Origin: ZC4RG20 sp035760685
Lineage (GTDB): Bacteria > Pseudomonadota > Gammaproteobacteria > Steroidobacterales > Rariloculaceae
NCBI GenBank assembly: GCA_035760685.1
Contig: DASTSM010000213.1
Coordinates: 1 to 18,572, forward strand
Length of the DNA stretch: 18,572 nucleotides
Direction of reading: 5' to 3'
Positions within the stretch are counted from its first letter, which is position 1. Every line of letters starts with the position of its first letter. Below, in pieces: positions 1 through 8,015 of the stretch. A program made the translations under genes and the position numbers. The notes under the pieces are model-generated. The model ran no database searches. It saw nothing but the letters and a program-made list of their open reading frames with translations, and was not told where the DNA came from.

Positions 1-343
1 CGCGCAGCGAGTAGTACCAGTCGGCGAATTCGGGCAACCGGCTCTCGGCATCGGCGAAGGTCGCGTCGAGCTGCCGACCGATCTCGTCGGCGACGACGGC
101 GCGGGCCGCCGCCCGCCCTTCGTCGAAGCGCTGGAGCGAGAAGGTCTCGAGCCGCGCGAGCTCGCCCGCGGGAACTCGGTAGTGCTCGCCCGCCAGCGTG
201 ACGGGCACCCGGGGCGCCGGCATCCACTGCTGCGGCGGCACGCGGATCACGGCGAAGACGAGCACGGCGGCGACCACGGCCACGAGGAGCGCCTCGGCGC
301 CGATGCGCGTCCCTTTAGGGCTGCCTTGCGTCGCTGGGGTCAT
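1..343 (-). CDS. Hypothetical single-pass membrane protein, partial (C-terminus beyond left edge)
   Basis: The minus-strand frame starts at ATG 343-341 and stays open to the window edge for 114 codons. The N-terminus (MTPATQGSPKGTR) is short and basic. One hydrophobic helix follows at about residues 15-34 (IGAEALLVAVVAAVLVFAVI). The rest is a hydrophilic, acidic and probably helical segment ending in LPEFADWYYSLR at the edge, so the protein looks anchored in the inner membrane with a periplasmic body. The start codon lies 29 bp inside the end of the upstream membrane-protein gene (stop at 317-315), which implies translational coupling. I do not recognise the family. Because the frame has no stop in the window it is easily missed, but its codon use matches its neighbours. 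Confidence 0.7.
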   Translation of the reverse strand, partial: MTPATQGSPKGTRIGAEALLVAVVAAVLVFAVIRVPPQQWMPAPRVPVTLAGEHYRVPAGELARLETFSLQRFDEGRAAARAVVADEIGRQLDATFADAESRLPEFADWYYSLR

Positions 344-1160
344 AGGTCCGGAATCCGAGCAGCACTCCGCTGCCTAGGAGTAGATAAGACCACACGAAAA
401 CGGCCTGCTCTGCAAGCACTAGCCCCCAGCCGAGCGCTTGCACGGGCGAGGCGCCGGGCCGGGGCATGAGCTGCTGCGCGAGCCAGAGGCGCAAGGCGTC
501 CTTCGCGGCGGCCGCCTGGAGCAGAAATTGCGCTTCGAGGCTGCGGGCATGCTCCGCATTGACGAAATACCAGACCGCGCGCTCGAGGCTCACGCCCTCG
601 AGGTCGGGATAGGAGCGATAGAAAGCGAGCGTCACGAGCGCCGCGAACATCGCGAATCCGACGATGCTCCAGGTGACGCGCCAAGCCGGTTCCGGCAGAT
701 ACGCGGCCTCGACGTGCGTCGCCAAGAACCGGCGCACGACTCCGTGCACGAGCACGAGCAACGGCGCGCTCGCGACGAGCACGGCCCAGTCCTCGCGATC
801 GTCGAGCCGGATCAACGCGACCATGAGCACGAGCGAGGCGGCGGCCGCCACGACGAGCCACCACGTCGCCATGATCCAGCCGCCGCGCAGCAGGCGCGCG
901 AGCGGGCTCGCGGGATTCACGTACGCGGCGAGGAACGCGCCGCGCCGTATCCTCGCTCGGCGAAACAGCCCCGCCGTGACGACGATCGTCATCGCCGTCC
1001 AAAGCGCGCCGAGCGCCGCTGTCGGCAGCGTGCGGCCGTAGACATGGAGAAGCCACACGGCCGCCGTGAGCAGGAGCAAAGCGAGCGTGTCGCGCAGCGC
1101 CGACGCGAGCGCGCCCGAGCCGGGGCGCTCGATGCGTTTCGACGTCATCGATTTCTGCAC
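315..1160 (-). CDS. Hypothetical polytopic inner-membrane protein
   Basis: This encodes 281 residues. The start is GTG at 1160-1158, chosen because the upstream strand reads AGGAG five bases before it; the in-frame ATG at 1148 has no such site. About six hydrophobic helices are visible, near residues 25-43, 48-66, 94-115, 126-143, 160-179 and 243-268. Between the last two is an amphipathic stretch of about 60 residues (LERAVWYFVNAEHARSLEAQF onward). No catalytic or transport motif was recognised. The 3' end overlaps the next gene (start 343) by 29 bp, so the two are probably one transcript and may form a complex. The gene is divergent from tex, with 121 bp between the starts. Function is unknown. 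Confidence 0.75.
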   Translation of the reverse strand: MQKSMTSKRIERPGSGALASALRDTLALLLLTAAVWLLHVYGRTLPTAALGALWTAMTIVVTAGLFRRARIRRGAFLAAYVNPASPLARLLRGGWIMATWWLVVAAAASLVLMVALIRLDDREDWAVLVASAPLLVLVHGVVRRFLATHVEAAYLPEPAWRVTWSIVGFAMFAALVTLAFYRSYPDLEGVSLERAVWYFVNAEHARSLEAQFLLQAAAAKDALRLWLAQQLMPRPGASPVQALGWGLVLAEQAVFVWSYLLLGSGVLLGFRTYDPSDARQP

Positions 1161-1281
1161 GCGAGCTCCTGCATGGCGAGATCGCTACGCGCAACGCCGC
1201 GGCATGTCAACGGCTTCCACGCGCGCGCCCGCGTTGCCACAATCGCAGCTCCGCGGCGCCCGCCGCCGATTCGATGGACCG

Positions 1282-3723
1282 ATGCAAGACATTCCCGACG
1301 CCCTCGCGCGCAAGATCGCCAAAACCCTCGCCGACGAGATCGGCGCCGCGCCGCCCCAAGTCGAAGCCGCGGTCGGCCTGCTCGACGAAGGCGCGACGGT
1401 TCCCTTCATCGCCCGTTACCGCAAGGAAGCGACGGGCGGCCTCGACGACGCACAGCTGCGCACGCTCGAGACGCGGCTCGCCTATCTTCGCGAGCTCGAG
1501 GAGCGGCGCGCCACCATCCTCGCGAGCATCGCCGAGCAAGGCAAGCTGACGCCGGCGCTCGAGGCCGACGTCCGGGCGGCGGACAGCAAGGCGCGGCTCG
1601 AGGATCTTTACTTGCCCTACAAGCCGAAGCGCCGCACGCGCGCGCAGATCGCGCGCGAGGCGGGGCTCGAGCCGCTCGCCGACGCCCTGCTCGCCGATCC
1701 CGGGCGCGCGCCCGAGGAGCACGCGGCCGCGTTCGTCGCGCCCGATAAAGGCGTCGCCGACGCGAAGGCCGCGCTCGACGGCGCGCGCGCGATCCTCATC
1801 GAGCGCTGGGGCGAGGACGCGGCGTTGCTCGGCGAGCTTCGCGACGCGCTCGCGGCGAAGGGGCAGCTCCGCGCACGCGTCGTCGAAGGCAAGGAGACGC
1901 AAGGCGCGAAGTACGCGGACTACTTCGACCACGTGGAGCCGATCGCGAAGATACCGTCGCATCGATTGCTCGCACTGCTCCGAGCGCGGCGCGAGGAGAT
2001 CCTGACGCTCGATCTCGAGCCCGGACCGGACGCCGAAGCCGGACACGCCGAGGCCGAGGCGCGCGTCGCACGGCGTGCGGGCGTGGCCGACCGCGGCCGC
2101 GCGGCCGACGCATGGCTCAAGAACGTCTGCCGCCTCGCCTGGCGCACGAAGATTCATCCGCACTTGACGCACGACCTCGTCGCCGCGGCGCGCGAGAAGG
2201 CCGAGGAGCAGGCCATCTCGGTGTTCGGCGAGAACCTCAAGGATCTCCTGCTCGCGGCGCCGGCCGGACCGCGCACGGTGCTCGGGCTCGACCCGGGGCT
2301 CCGCACGGGCGTCAAGGTCGCCGTCGTCGACGGCACGGGCCGGCTGCTCGCGACGGGCACGATCTATCCGCACGAGCCGAAGCGCCAATGGGAGCCCGCG
2401 CTCAAGTCGCTCGCCGAGCTCTGCAAGCTCCATGGCGTCGAGCTCGTTGCGATCGGCAACGGCACGGCGAGCCGCGAGACGGACAAGCTGGCCGCGGAGC
2501 TCATGGCACGGCATCCGGAGCTCGGCCTCACGAAGATCGTCGTCAGCGAAGCCGGCGCCTCGGTCTACTCCGCGTCCGAGCTCGCGGCGCGCGAGCTGCC
2601 CGGGCTCGACGTCTCGCTGCGCGGCGCCGTCTCGATCGCGCGCCGCCTCCAGGACCCGCTCGCCGAGCTCGTCAAGATCGAGCCGAAATCGATCGGCGTC
2701 GGGCAATATCAGCACGACGTCGACGCGGTCAGGCTCGCGCGCGCGCTCGACGCGCGCGTCGAGGATTGCGTCAACGCCGTCGGCGTGCACGTGAACACGG
2801 CGTCTGGGCCGCTGCTCGCGCGCGTCGCGGGGCTGTCGCCGACCGTCGCGCAAAACGTCGTCGCGTATCGCGATGCGAACGGACCTTTCCGCCGGCGGCA
2901 GGATCTCATGCAAGTGCCGCGGCTCGGCGCGAAGGCCTTCGAGCAGTGCGCGGGGTTCCTGCGCATCGCCGACGGCGGCGAGCCGCTCGACGCCTCGGCC
3001 GTGCATCCGGAGGCGTATCCCGTCGTCGAGCGCATCGTCGCGCACTGCAAGCGCGGCGTGCGCGAGCTCATCGGCGACGCGAGCTACTTGCGCACGCTGC
3101 CCGTCGAGAAATTCGTCGACGAGCGGTTCGGACCGCCGACCGTGCGCGACATCCTCAAGGAGCTCGAGAAGCCCGGCCGTGACCCGCGCCCGGAGTTCAA
3201 GGCCGCGCGCTTCGCGGAAGGCGTCGAGAACATCGCGGATCTCAAGCCCGGCATGATCCTCGAGGGCGTGGTCAGCAACGTCGCCGCTTTCGGCGCGTTC
3301 GTCGACATCGGCGTGCATCAGGACGGCCTCGTGCACATCTCGGCGATGTCGGACAAGTTCGTCAAGGATCCGCGCGACGTCGTCAAGGCCGGCGACGTCG
3401 TCAAGGTCAAGGTGCTCGAGGTCGACACGGCGCGCCGGCGGATCTCGCTGAGCTTGCGGCTCGACGAGTCGGCGGGGACGCGCGCAGAAGGCGGCGTGCG
3501 CGGCGCGCGAGGTGCGGCAGGCGCGCAAGGTGCAAGCGACGCCCGAGGCGCGCGCGGCGCGCGGGGCGAGCGTGACGTTCGTGGCGCGCGCGACGCGCGC
3601 GGCGAGCGCTCTAAGCCCGGCGCGGGAGGCGGCCCGCGCGGCCCGCGTCAGCCCGCCGATGCCCGGCCGCTCAACACGGCGCTCGCCGACGCGCTCGAGC
3701 GGGCGAAGCGCAACCAGCGATGA
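1282..3723 (+). CDS. tex: Tex, S1-domain transcription accessory / RNA-binding protein
   Basis: This encodes 813 residues. Tex proteins are cytoplasmic nucleic-acid-binding factors that influence transcription and are widely conserved in bacteria. The N-terminal Tex domain opens with MQDIPDALARKIAKTL and carries the family signature LLDEGATVPFIARYRKE (about residues 34-50). The YqgF/RNase-H-like domain begins at VLGLDPGLRTGVKVAVVD (about 333). Helix-hairpin-helix repeats lie at about 504-565, beginning NTASGPLLARVAGLS. An S1 domain spans about 654-727 (GVVSNVAAFGAFVDIGVHQD). The S1 domain is followed by a Gly/Ala/Arg-rich tail at about 734-790 and then a short end, NTALADALERAKRNQR. That tail makes the protein longer than the roughly 770-785 residues I expect for the family. 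Start choice: ATG 1282 matches the family N-terminus. In-frame upstream starts (for example ATG 1204) add low-complexity sequence, but none of the candidates has a strong ribosome-binding site. Confidence 0.96.
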   Translation: MQDIPDALARKIAKTLADEIGAAPPQVEAAVGLLDEGATVPFIARYRKEATGGLDDAQLRTLETRLAYLRELEERRATILASIAEQGKLTPALEADVRAADSKARLEDLYLPYKPKRRTRAQIAREAGLEPLADALLADPGRAPEEHAAAFVAPDKGVADAKAALDGARAILIERWGEDAALLGELRDALAAKGQLRARVVEGKETQGAKYADYFDHVEPIAKIPSHRLLALLRARREEILTLDLEPGPDAEAGHAEAEARVARRAGVADRGRAADAWLKNVCRLAWRTKIHPHLTHDLVAAAREKAEEQAISVFGENLKDLLLAAPAGPRTVLGLDPGLRTGVKVAVVDGTGRLLATGTIYPHEPKRQWEPALKSLAELCKLHGVELVAIGNGTASRETDKLAAELMARHPELGLTKIVVSEAGASVYSASELAARELPGLDVSLRGAVSIARRLQDPLAELVKIEPKSIGVGQYQHDVDAVRLARALDARVEDCVNAVGVHVNTASGPLLARVAGLSPTVAQNVVAYRDANGPFRRRQDLMQVPRLGAKAFEQCAGFLRIADGGEPLDASAVHPEAYPVVERIVAHCKRGVRELIGDASYLRTLPVEKFVDERFGPPTVRDILKELEKPGRDPRPEFKAARFAEGVENIADLKPGMILEGVVSNVAAFGAFVDIGVHQDGLVHISAMSDKFVKDPRDVVKAGDVVKVKVLEVDTARRRISLSLRLDESAGTRAEGGVRGARGAAGAQGASDARGARGARGERDVRGARDARGERSKPGAGGGPRGPRQPADARPLNTALADALERAKRNQR
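3475..3651 (+). repeat. Gly-Ala-Arg low-complexity repeat region inside tex
   Basis: Within the tex reading frame, directly after the S1 domain, the DNA becomes a run of GGC-GCG-CGC-type codons. It encodes irregular repeats of Gly-Ala-Arg, Arg-Gly-Glu-Arg and Arg-Gly-Ala-Arg. The segment is strongly basic and probably disordered, like RGG-type RNA-binding tails. The reading frame remains intact through it to the tex stop. Confidence 0.7.
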
Positions 3724-3730
3724 CCGCCGC

Positions 3731-4459
3731 GTGAACGAGCGGCCGCACGAGCCTGTGATCGTCTCGCGGCGCTTTCGCGGGCCGACGTCCTCGGGGAACG
3801 GGGGCTACGTTTGCGGCCTCGTCGCGGCGCGGGTGCCGTTTCCCGTCACGGTGAGGCTGCTGAAGCCGCCGCCGCTCGAGATCGGGCTCGACGTCGTGGA
3901 GGCCGGAGAGCGCATCGAGCTGCGGCTCGGCGACGCCGTCATCGCGGAAGCGAGACCCGGAGACGTCGGCGACCTCTCGCCGCCCGCGCCGCCGACGCTC
4001 GACGAGGCCGCCGCGGCCGCATCGCACTATGCCGGCTTCGCCAAGCATTTCGCACCCGAGTGCTTCGTCTGCGGACCGAGGCGCGCGCCCGGCGACGGGC
4101 TCCGCCTGTTTGCCGGGGCGTTGGGCGAGCCGTCCGCCGCCGTCGCGGCGCCGTGGACGCCCGATGCTTCGCTCGACGCAGGCGACGGGCGTGTCGCGCT
4201 CGAGTTCATGTGGGCCGCGCTCGACTGCCCGGGCTACCTCGCGGTCGCAGGCGACATGCGCGCCATGCTGCTCGGCGAGCTCACGGCCCGCGTCCTGCGC
4301 CGCGTCGACGTCGGCGAAGCCTGCGTCGTCGTCGGCTGGCCGATCCGAAGCTCGGGACGCAAGCACGAGACGGGCACGGCGGTCTTCGGCGCGCAAAAGG
4401 ATCTCTGCGCTCTCGGGCGCGGCCTCTGGATCGAGCCGCGCGCGACGAGCGGAGCTTGA
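3731..4459 (+). CDS. Hotdog-fold thioesterase-like protein
   Basis: This encodes 242 residues from GTG 3731, seven bases after the tex stop, so it probably shares the tex transcript. No clear Shine-Dalgarno is seen, and in-frame codons further upstream lie inside tex and encode a biased, unlikely sequence. The N-terminal part (FRGPTSSGNGGYVCGLVAARV, then VTVRLLKPPPLEIGLDVVEAGE) matches the pattern of acyl-CoA thioesterase-like hotdog proteins, which open with an NGGY loop before the central helix. A conserved-looking CFVCGPRRAPGDGLRLF motif sits in the middle (Cys111 and Cys114). The second half appears to be a second hotdog unit (MWAALDCPGYLAVAGD, then MLLGELTARVL). Likely role: thioester hydrolysis or acyl-CoA binding in the cytoplasm. 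The substrate cannot be told, and the family call rests on pattern recognition only. Confidence 0.7.
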   Translation: MNERPHEPVIVSRRFRGPTSSGNGGYVCGLVAARVPFPVTVRLLKPPPLEIGLDVVEAGERIELRLGDAVIAEARPGDVGDLSPPAPPTLDEAAAAASHYAGFAKHFAPECFVCGPRRAPGDGLRLFAGALGEPSAAVAAPWTPDASLDAGDGRVALEFMWAALDCPGYLAVAGDMRAMLLGELTARVLRRVDVGEACVVVGWPIRSSGRKHETGTAVFGAQKDLCALGRGLWIEPRATSGA

Positions 4460-4494
4460 GGGGACGCCGCTCGCCGCGAACGCCGGCCTCTCGC

Positions 4495-5685
4495 TCACGT
4501 CTCGAAGGGATCCGTGCCGCTTCGCACGGCGCTCTCGGCCATGAGATAAGCCGCGGCGCTCCACGACTGCCCGGGCATGCCGCGCGGCTTCCCCGTCTTG
4601 CCGTGCAGCCACTCGGTGAAGGCCCAGCCGCCGAGCTCGCACGCGCGCGCGAGCTTCACGAGCTCTTCGCGCGCTAGGCGCCTTCGGCCGCAGCGCACGA
4701 GCGCCGCGATCCAGAAGCCGCCGAGCATGGGCCACACGCCGCCGTTGTGGTACTGCCAGGCGAGATTCTGCCGATGCCGGGCCATATACGGCCGCCAGAG
4801 CGCGCTCGCCTTGCGGATCGGCTCGACGACCGCGCGCACGGGATAGGGCTCGTGCACGCGCGCCGCGAGCAGCGCGTCGAGCGTGCGCCGGCAAGCCGCG
4901 CGGCTCGCGGCGCCGGAGAGGATCGCGAGCACGTTGCCGAGCACGTCGCCCTCCTCGCCGAAGAACGAGAAGTTCACGAAGCTCAAGTAGAGGTCGCGGT
5001 TCCGCGCGCCGTTCAAGGCGTATTCGTTGAGGAGACGCGCGCGCCGGTACTCGGGCAGCTTTGCGGAGAAAGGGTGAAACAACCCGTTGAAGCTCGCGCG
5101 CGTCTCGGCCGCGTGCTCGAGGCCGTAGGCGCGCTTGACGCGGTACCAGAGCGCGTTCGTGTAGAGCACGAAGCCCGAGCGCGGCATGATGTCCGCCCAA
5201 TCGCTCGCCTCGTTCTGCTGCAGCAGACGAAATCGCTGATGCTCCTGCGCGCGCAGCCAGTCGACGGCGCGCGCGATCTCGCGTGCGAAGCGCTTGCGCA
5301 AGCGCGGCGAAGATCGGCGCGCGTCGAGGAACGCGAGGCCGAGCAGCCACCAGAGCGTCGCGTCGATGCAGCCCAAGTACCAGAAGTCGGCCTCGCTCGC
5401 GGCCGGATCGACGAACTTCGGGATCTGCCCATTCGTCGCCTGATGCGCGGCGAGCGTCTCGAGGCCCCGCGGCGCCTCGCGCTCGAGCACCCGATCGCCC
5501 GAGAGGGCCATGCCGAGCGCGCAGACGGCCGCGTCGCGGCCGAAGATCGCCGTGTAGCCGCGCTCCTCGGCGCGCGGCGCCGGCGACGCGGCGAGCACGC
5601 CGTGGGCCGTCGTGTTCGCCTTCAGGAGATCGACGGCGCGCGCGTGGCACGCGGCGAGCAGCGAGTCGTCGGCCGACCGCGCCAC
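4495..5685 (-). CDS. GH100-like (alpha/alpha)6-barrel glycoside hydrolase (invertase / debranching type)
   Basis: This encodes 396 residues from GTG 5685-5683. AGGAG lies six bases before this start, inside the end of the preceding gene whose stop is at 5691-5689, leaving 3 nt between the genes. Motifs resemble alkaline/neutral invertases (GH100) and related glucosidases: YTAIFGRDAAV (about 44-54, acidic Asp51), FWYLGCIDATLWWLL (101-115, Asp108), SDWADIMPRSGFVLYTNALWYR (161-182), YHNGGVWPMLGGFWIA (312-327) and GQSWSAAAYLMA (372-383). Asp108 and Asp162 or Asp165 are plausible catalytic acids, by inference. There is no signal peptide, so it is probably cytoplasmic. Plant and cyanobacterial GH100 enzymes split sucrose. 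Here the neighbours are a glycosyltransferase and a flippase-like protein, so another glucoside substrate is equally possible. An amylo-1,6-glucosidase-like role is the main alternative. Confidence 0.7.
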   Translation of the reverse strand: MARSADDSLLAACHARAVDLLKANTTAHGVLAASPAPRAEERGYTAIFGRDAAVCALGMALSGDRVLEREAPRGLETLAAHQATNGQIPKFVDPAASEADFWYLGCIDATLWWLLGLAFLDARRSSPRLRKRFAREIARAVDWLRAQEHQRFRLLQQNEASDWADIMPRSGFVLYTNALWYRVKRAYGLEHAAETRASFNGLFHPFSAKLPEYRRARLLNEYALNGARNRDLYLSFVNFSFFGEEGDVLGNVLAILSGAASRAACRRTLDALLAARVHEPYPVRAVVEPIRKASALWRPYMARHRQNLAWQYHNGGVWPMLGGFWIAALVRCGRRRLAREELVKLARACELGGWAFTEWLHGKTGKPRGMPGQSWSAAAYLMAESAVRSGTDPFET

Positions 5686-5688
5686 GCA

Positions 5689-6720
5689 TCACTCCTGCTC
5701 AATGCGCTTCGCGATGTTGCGTCTCCGGCGCAGCCGCCAGAGCACGACGAGGCTCGTGAGCACGGGGATCCAGAAGGCGGCAAGCCGGTACAGCAGCGCG
5801 GCCGCGATGCCGTTCGCCGCGCCGATGCCGTGCGTCGCGAAGAAGCTGCTCATGACGACCTCGAAGCTGCCGCCGCCTCCGGGCACGACGATGACGGACA
5901 CTCCGGCCATCGCCACGACGAAGCCGACGAACACGGTCCACGGATTCGGCGCGAGACCGAGCGCGACGAACGCAAGATAGAGGGCCGCGGAGTCGAAGGC
6001 GATGGCCGCGTACTGAAAGACCATCATGCGCACGAAGCAGTGGCGATTCTCGAGGATCACGCGCTTGCCTTCGTAGTATTCGTACACGAAGTGCCGCACG
6101 GGATCGTCGGCCCAATGCCGCCCAAGGAGCGCGCCGAGGCGCTCTTTCGCGCGCAGCGAGAAGCGCAGCATGCGCTCGCGCTCGCGCTGCAAGTAATAAA
6201 GACCGAGCGCGATCCCGAGCAGCGCGACCGCGGGCACGACGCCGAGACCGAGGCTCGCGCCGCTGAACGTCCCTCCCCCGATGAGATGCACGAAGACGAC
6301 GATCGCGAGCGAGGCCAGCGAGAGCGCGTAGCTCAACGTATCGAGCAGCGCGACGATCGACGCGCGGCCGGTCGAGATCCCGCGCTGATGGAACGCGTAC
6401 GCAAGAAACGCGTAGCCGCTCGCGCCGCCGGTCGGGATCAGCTGATGCACGGACGTCGCGACGAGCGCCGTGCGCGCGAGAAACGAGCGGCTGAGATCGT
6501 AGCCCATGACGTGCACCGCGACCTTGTACGCCGAGCCGCGGCTCACGTAAACGCATGCGATCGAGCCGACGGCGGCAAGCAGCAGCGCCGGCGAGCCGCG
6601 GCCGATCAGATGAAACGCGTCGATGAGCTCCTTACGGTTGCTAAACGCGACGAAGCCGACGGCGGCAAGGACGGCGATCAGAAAGATCCACCGGAGTCTA
6701 CGGCCCCACCGTGCGGCCAC
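5689..6720 (-). CDS. Flippase-like membrane protein, UPF0104 / lysylphosphatidylglycerol synthase TM family
   Basis: This encodes 343 residues from GTG 6720-6718, 3 nt after the glycosyltransferase stop (6726-6724). It is an integral membrane protein with about eight hydrophobic helices. The first is at about residues 10-26 and the last at about 318-334, ending in a basic tail (WRLRRRRNIAKRIEQE). The hallmark region LVATSVHQLIPTGGASGYAFLAYAF is seen near 86-110, and a glycine-rich VVPGGGGSFEVVMSSFF element follows near 278-294. Both are typical of the LPG_synthase_TM (UPF0104) family. The family includes the lipid-translocating half of MprF and many stand-alone proteins found beside glycosyltransferases. 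No aminoacyl-transferase domain is present. Its place between a glycosyltransferase and a glycosidase suggests it moves a glycolipid across the inner membrane, which is inference. Confidence 0.85.
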   Translation of the reverse strand: MAARWGRRLRWIFLIAVLAAVGFVAFSNRKELIDAFHLIGRGSPALLLAAVGSIACVYVSRGSAYKVAVHVMGYDLSRSFLARTALVATSVHQLIPTGGASGYAFLAYAFHQRGISTGRASIVALLDTLSYALSLASLAIVVFVHLIGGGTFSGASLGLGVVPAVALLGIALGLYYLQRERERMLRFSLRAKERLGALLGRHWADDPVRHFVYEYYEGKRVILENRHCFVRMMVFQYAAIAFDSAALYLAFVALGLAPNPWTVFVGFVVAMAGVSVIVVPGGGGSFEVVMSSFFATHGIGAANGIAAALLYRLAAFWIPVLTSLVVLWRLRRRRNIAKRIEQE

Positions 6721-6723
6721 GCG

Positions 6724-7878
6724 TCAGTCGCCGCCCGTCCCGACCGGATAGCGACGGCCGCGCCAGTCGACGGCTCCGCGCATGCGGTGCTCGACAATGG
6801 AGCCGACGCTCATCGCGCAGAGCCCCGCCATCGCGACCGGATGCAGCAGGCTCGAAGCCCCGGACACGCCGAAGCGCGCGTCGACGAGCCAGCGCCCGAG
6901 CACGGCGAGCGCGAGCTCGGTGAGCGGCAGCCAAAGGAAGAGCAGGCGCGGCACCCGGAACAGCGCGTCGGCGGCGAGCATGCCGATCGGCGCGAGATAG
7001 ACGGCCGCGGCGGCCGACGTCGCGGCGAGCAGGAGCGCGGCCGAGCCGAAAAAGATCGGCACGAGATTGCGCACGTTGCCCTTCCAGGCTTCGCGCAGCG
7101 TGCCGTACGACTCGCAGCGCATGACCTTCGAGCCGTCGACGAGCAACGCCTGCAGGCCGCGCGCAGCGAGAAGACGTCCGAGATCGACGTCCTCCGCCAC
7201 GGATCCGCGCACCGCCGCGAAGCCGCCGCAGGCGTCGTAGACGGCAACGGGAACCGCGATGTATTGACCGTTCACGGCCGCGAACGTCCTGCCGCGCGAC
7301 GTGCCGGACAGCCAGAGCGGGATGAACGACAGGACGGCCCAGTTCTGGATGCCGGCGAGCACGCGCAGCAAACCGCGCGGGGCGACGTGGCGCGGCAGCG
7401 CCGAGAGCAGATCCGCGCGAGAGCGCGCGAGCGCGGACACCGTCGCCGCGAGCGCTCCCGGCTCGACGGCGACGTCGGCGTCCGCAAACACGAGCAGTTC
7501 GCCTCGCGCGCGCGCACGAAGGCTATGGCAGGACCAAGGCTTGCCCCGCCACCCGCTCGGCAGGCCGCCGCCTCGCACGACGTGCACGCGAGCGCCGCCC
7601 GCCGCCGCGGCGATCGCGGCGGTATCGTCGGCCGAATCGTCGTCGTAGACCAGCACCTCGAAGTCCGGGTAGTCCTGCGCGACCCAGCTCTCGACGCACA
7701 CGCCGATCTTCGCGGCCTCGTCGCGCGCGGGAATGAGCACGGAGATGCGCGGCCGGCGTTCGGGCTCCTCGCCGCGCGGGTCGAGCCTTACGAGCGCTCG
7801 CCGATTCATGCAGACCTGCGCGACGAGCGCGCCGAGGACGGCGAGAACGGCGAGATGGAATCCTTCGAGAACGATCAT
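6724..7878 (-). CDS. Family 2 glycosyltransferase with C-terminal membrane helices (CrtQ/HpnB-like)
   Basis: This encodes 384 residues. ATG 7878-7876 was chosen because it gives a normal N-terminal anchor helix (IVLEGFHLAVLAVLGALVAQV) and has AGGG just upstream; the frame is open further but without family sequence. The GT-A fold begins at RISVLIPARDEAAKIGVCVESW (44-65). YDDDSADDT (78-86) and the metal-binding FADADV (131-136, Asp133 and Asp135) follow. Other landmarks are the acceptor-side loop AVNGQYIAVPVAVYDACGGF (201-220) and SVAEDVDLGRLL (226-237), with Glu229/Asp230 as candidate catalytic acids. The C-terminal third has about three to four membrane helices and ends with WRGRRYPVG, as in glycosyltransferases that act on hopanoids or carotenoids. 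A lipid acceptor is therefore likely, but its identity is unknown. It is the first gene of a three-gene coupled unit. Confidence 0.87.
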   Translation of the reverse strand: MIVLEGFHLAVLAVLGALVAQVCMNRRALVRLDPRGEEPERRPRISVLIPARDEAAKIGVCVESWVAQDYPDFEVLVYDDDSADDTAAIAAAAGGARVHVVRGGGLPSGWRGKPWSCHSLRARARGELLVFADADVAVEPGALAATVSALARSRADLLSALPRHVAPRGLLRVLAGIQNWAVLSFIPLWLSGTSRGRTFAAVNGQYIAVPVAVYDACGGFAAVRGSVAEDVDLGRLLAARGLQALLVDGSKVMRCESYGTLREAWKGNVRNLVPIFFGSAALLLAATSAAAAVYLAPIGMLAADALFRVPRLLFLWLPLTELALAVLGRWLVDARFGVSGASSLLHPVAMAGLCAMSVGSIVEHRMRGAVDWRGRRYPVGTGGD

Positions 7879-7975
7879 GCGCCCTGGATCTGTTCGTTGT
7901 TCCCGAGTTTTCGCCGCGCCTCGGCCTCGGCATGCAGGCGGGTCATGCAAGGCGCGTGCCGTCGCGTGCGGGAAG

Positions 7976-7981
7976 ATTCTA
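7976..7981 (-). promoter_or_regulatory. Possible -10 element (TAGAAT) for the glycosyltransferase operon
   Basis: On the minus strand TAGAAT lies about 100 bp ahead of the glycosyltransferase start and matches the sigma-70 -10 consensus at five of six positions. No good -35 hexamer is seen at normal spacing, because the 15-bp tandem repeat occupies that position. Treat as weak. Confidence 0.25.
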
Positions 7982-7985
7982 CAAT

Positions 7986-8015
7986 CCGAAAGCAAGCGTC
8001 CCGAAAGCAAGCGTC
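7986..8015. repeat. Exact tandem duplication of a 15-bp unit
   Basis: CCGAAAGCAAGCGTC occurs at 7986-8000 and again, immediately adjacent and identical, at 8001-8015. It lies in the 160-bp spacer between the histidine-kinase stop and the glycosyltransferase start. Each copy contains GCAAGCG, which can pair with the single GCTTGCG just to the right. Confidence 0.9.

Noticed and set aside
1207..3528. A 773-codon open frame on the minus strand opposite tex
   Set aside because: Arg/Glu/Ala-rich with no domain; it is the mirror of GC-biased tex codons, and tex itself is unmistakable.
3671..5692. A 673-codon minus-strand open frame spanning the thioesterase-like and GH100-like genes
   Set aside because: The frame beginning with GTG-ATG at 5692 has no domain. 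The GTG at 5685 in another frame gives the complete glycosidase and has the better-spaced AGGAG.
7986..8015. Start of a CRISPR array
   Set aside because: Two directly adjacent 15-bp copies with no spacer and no cas genes.
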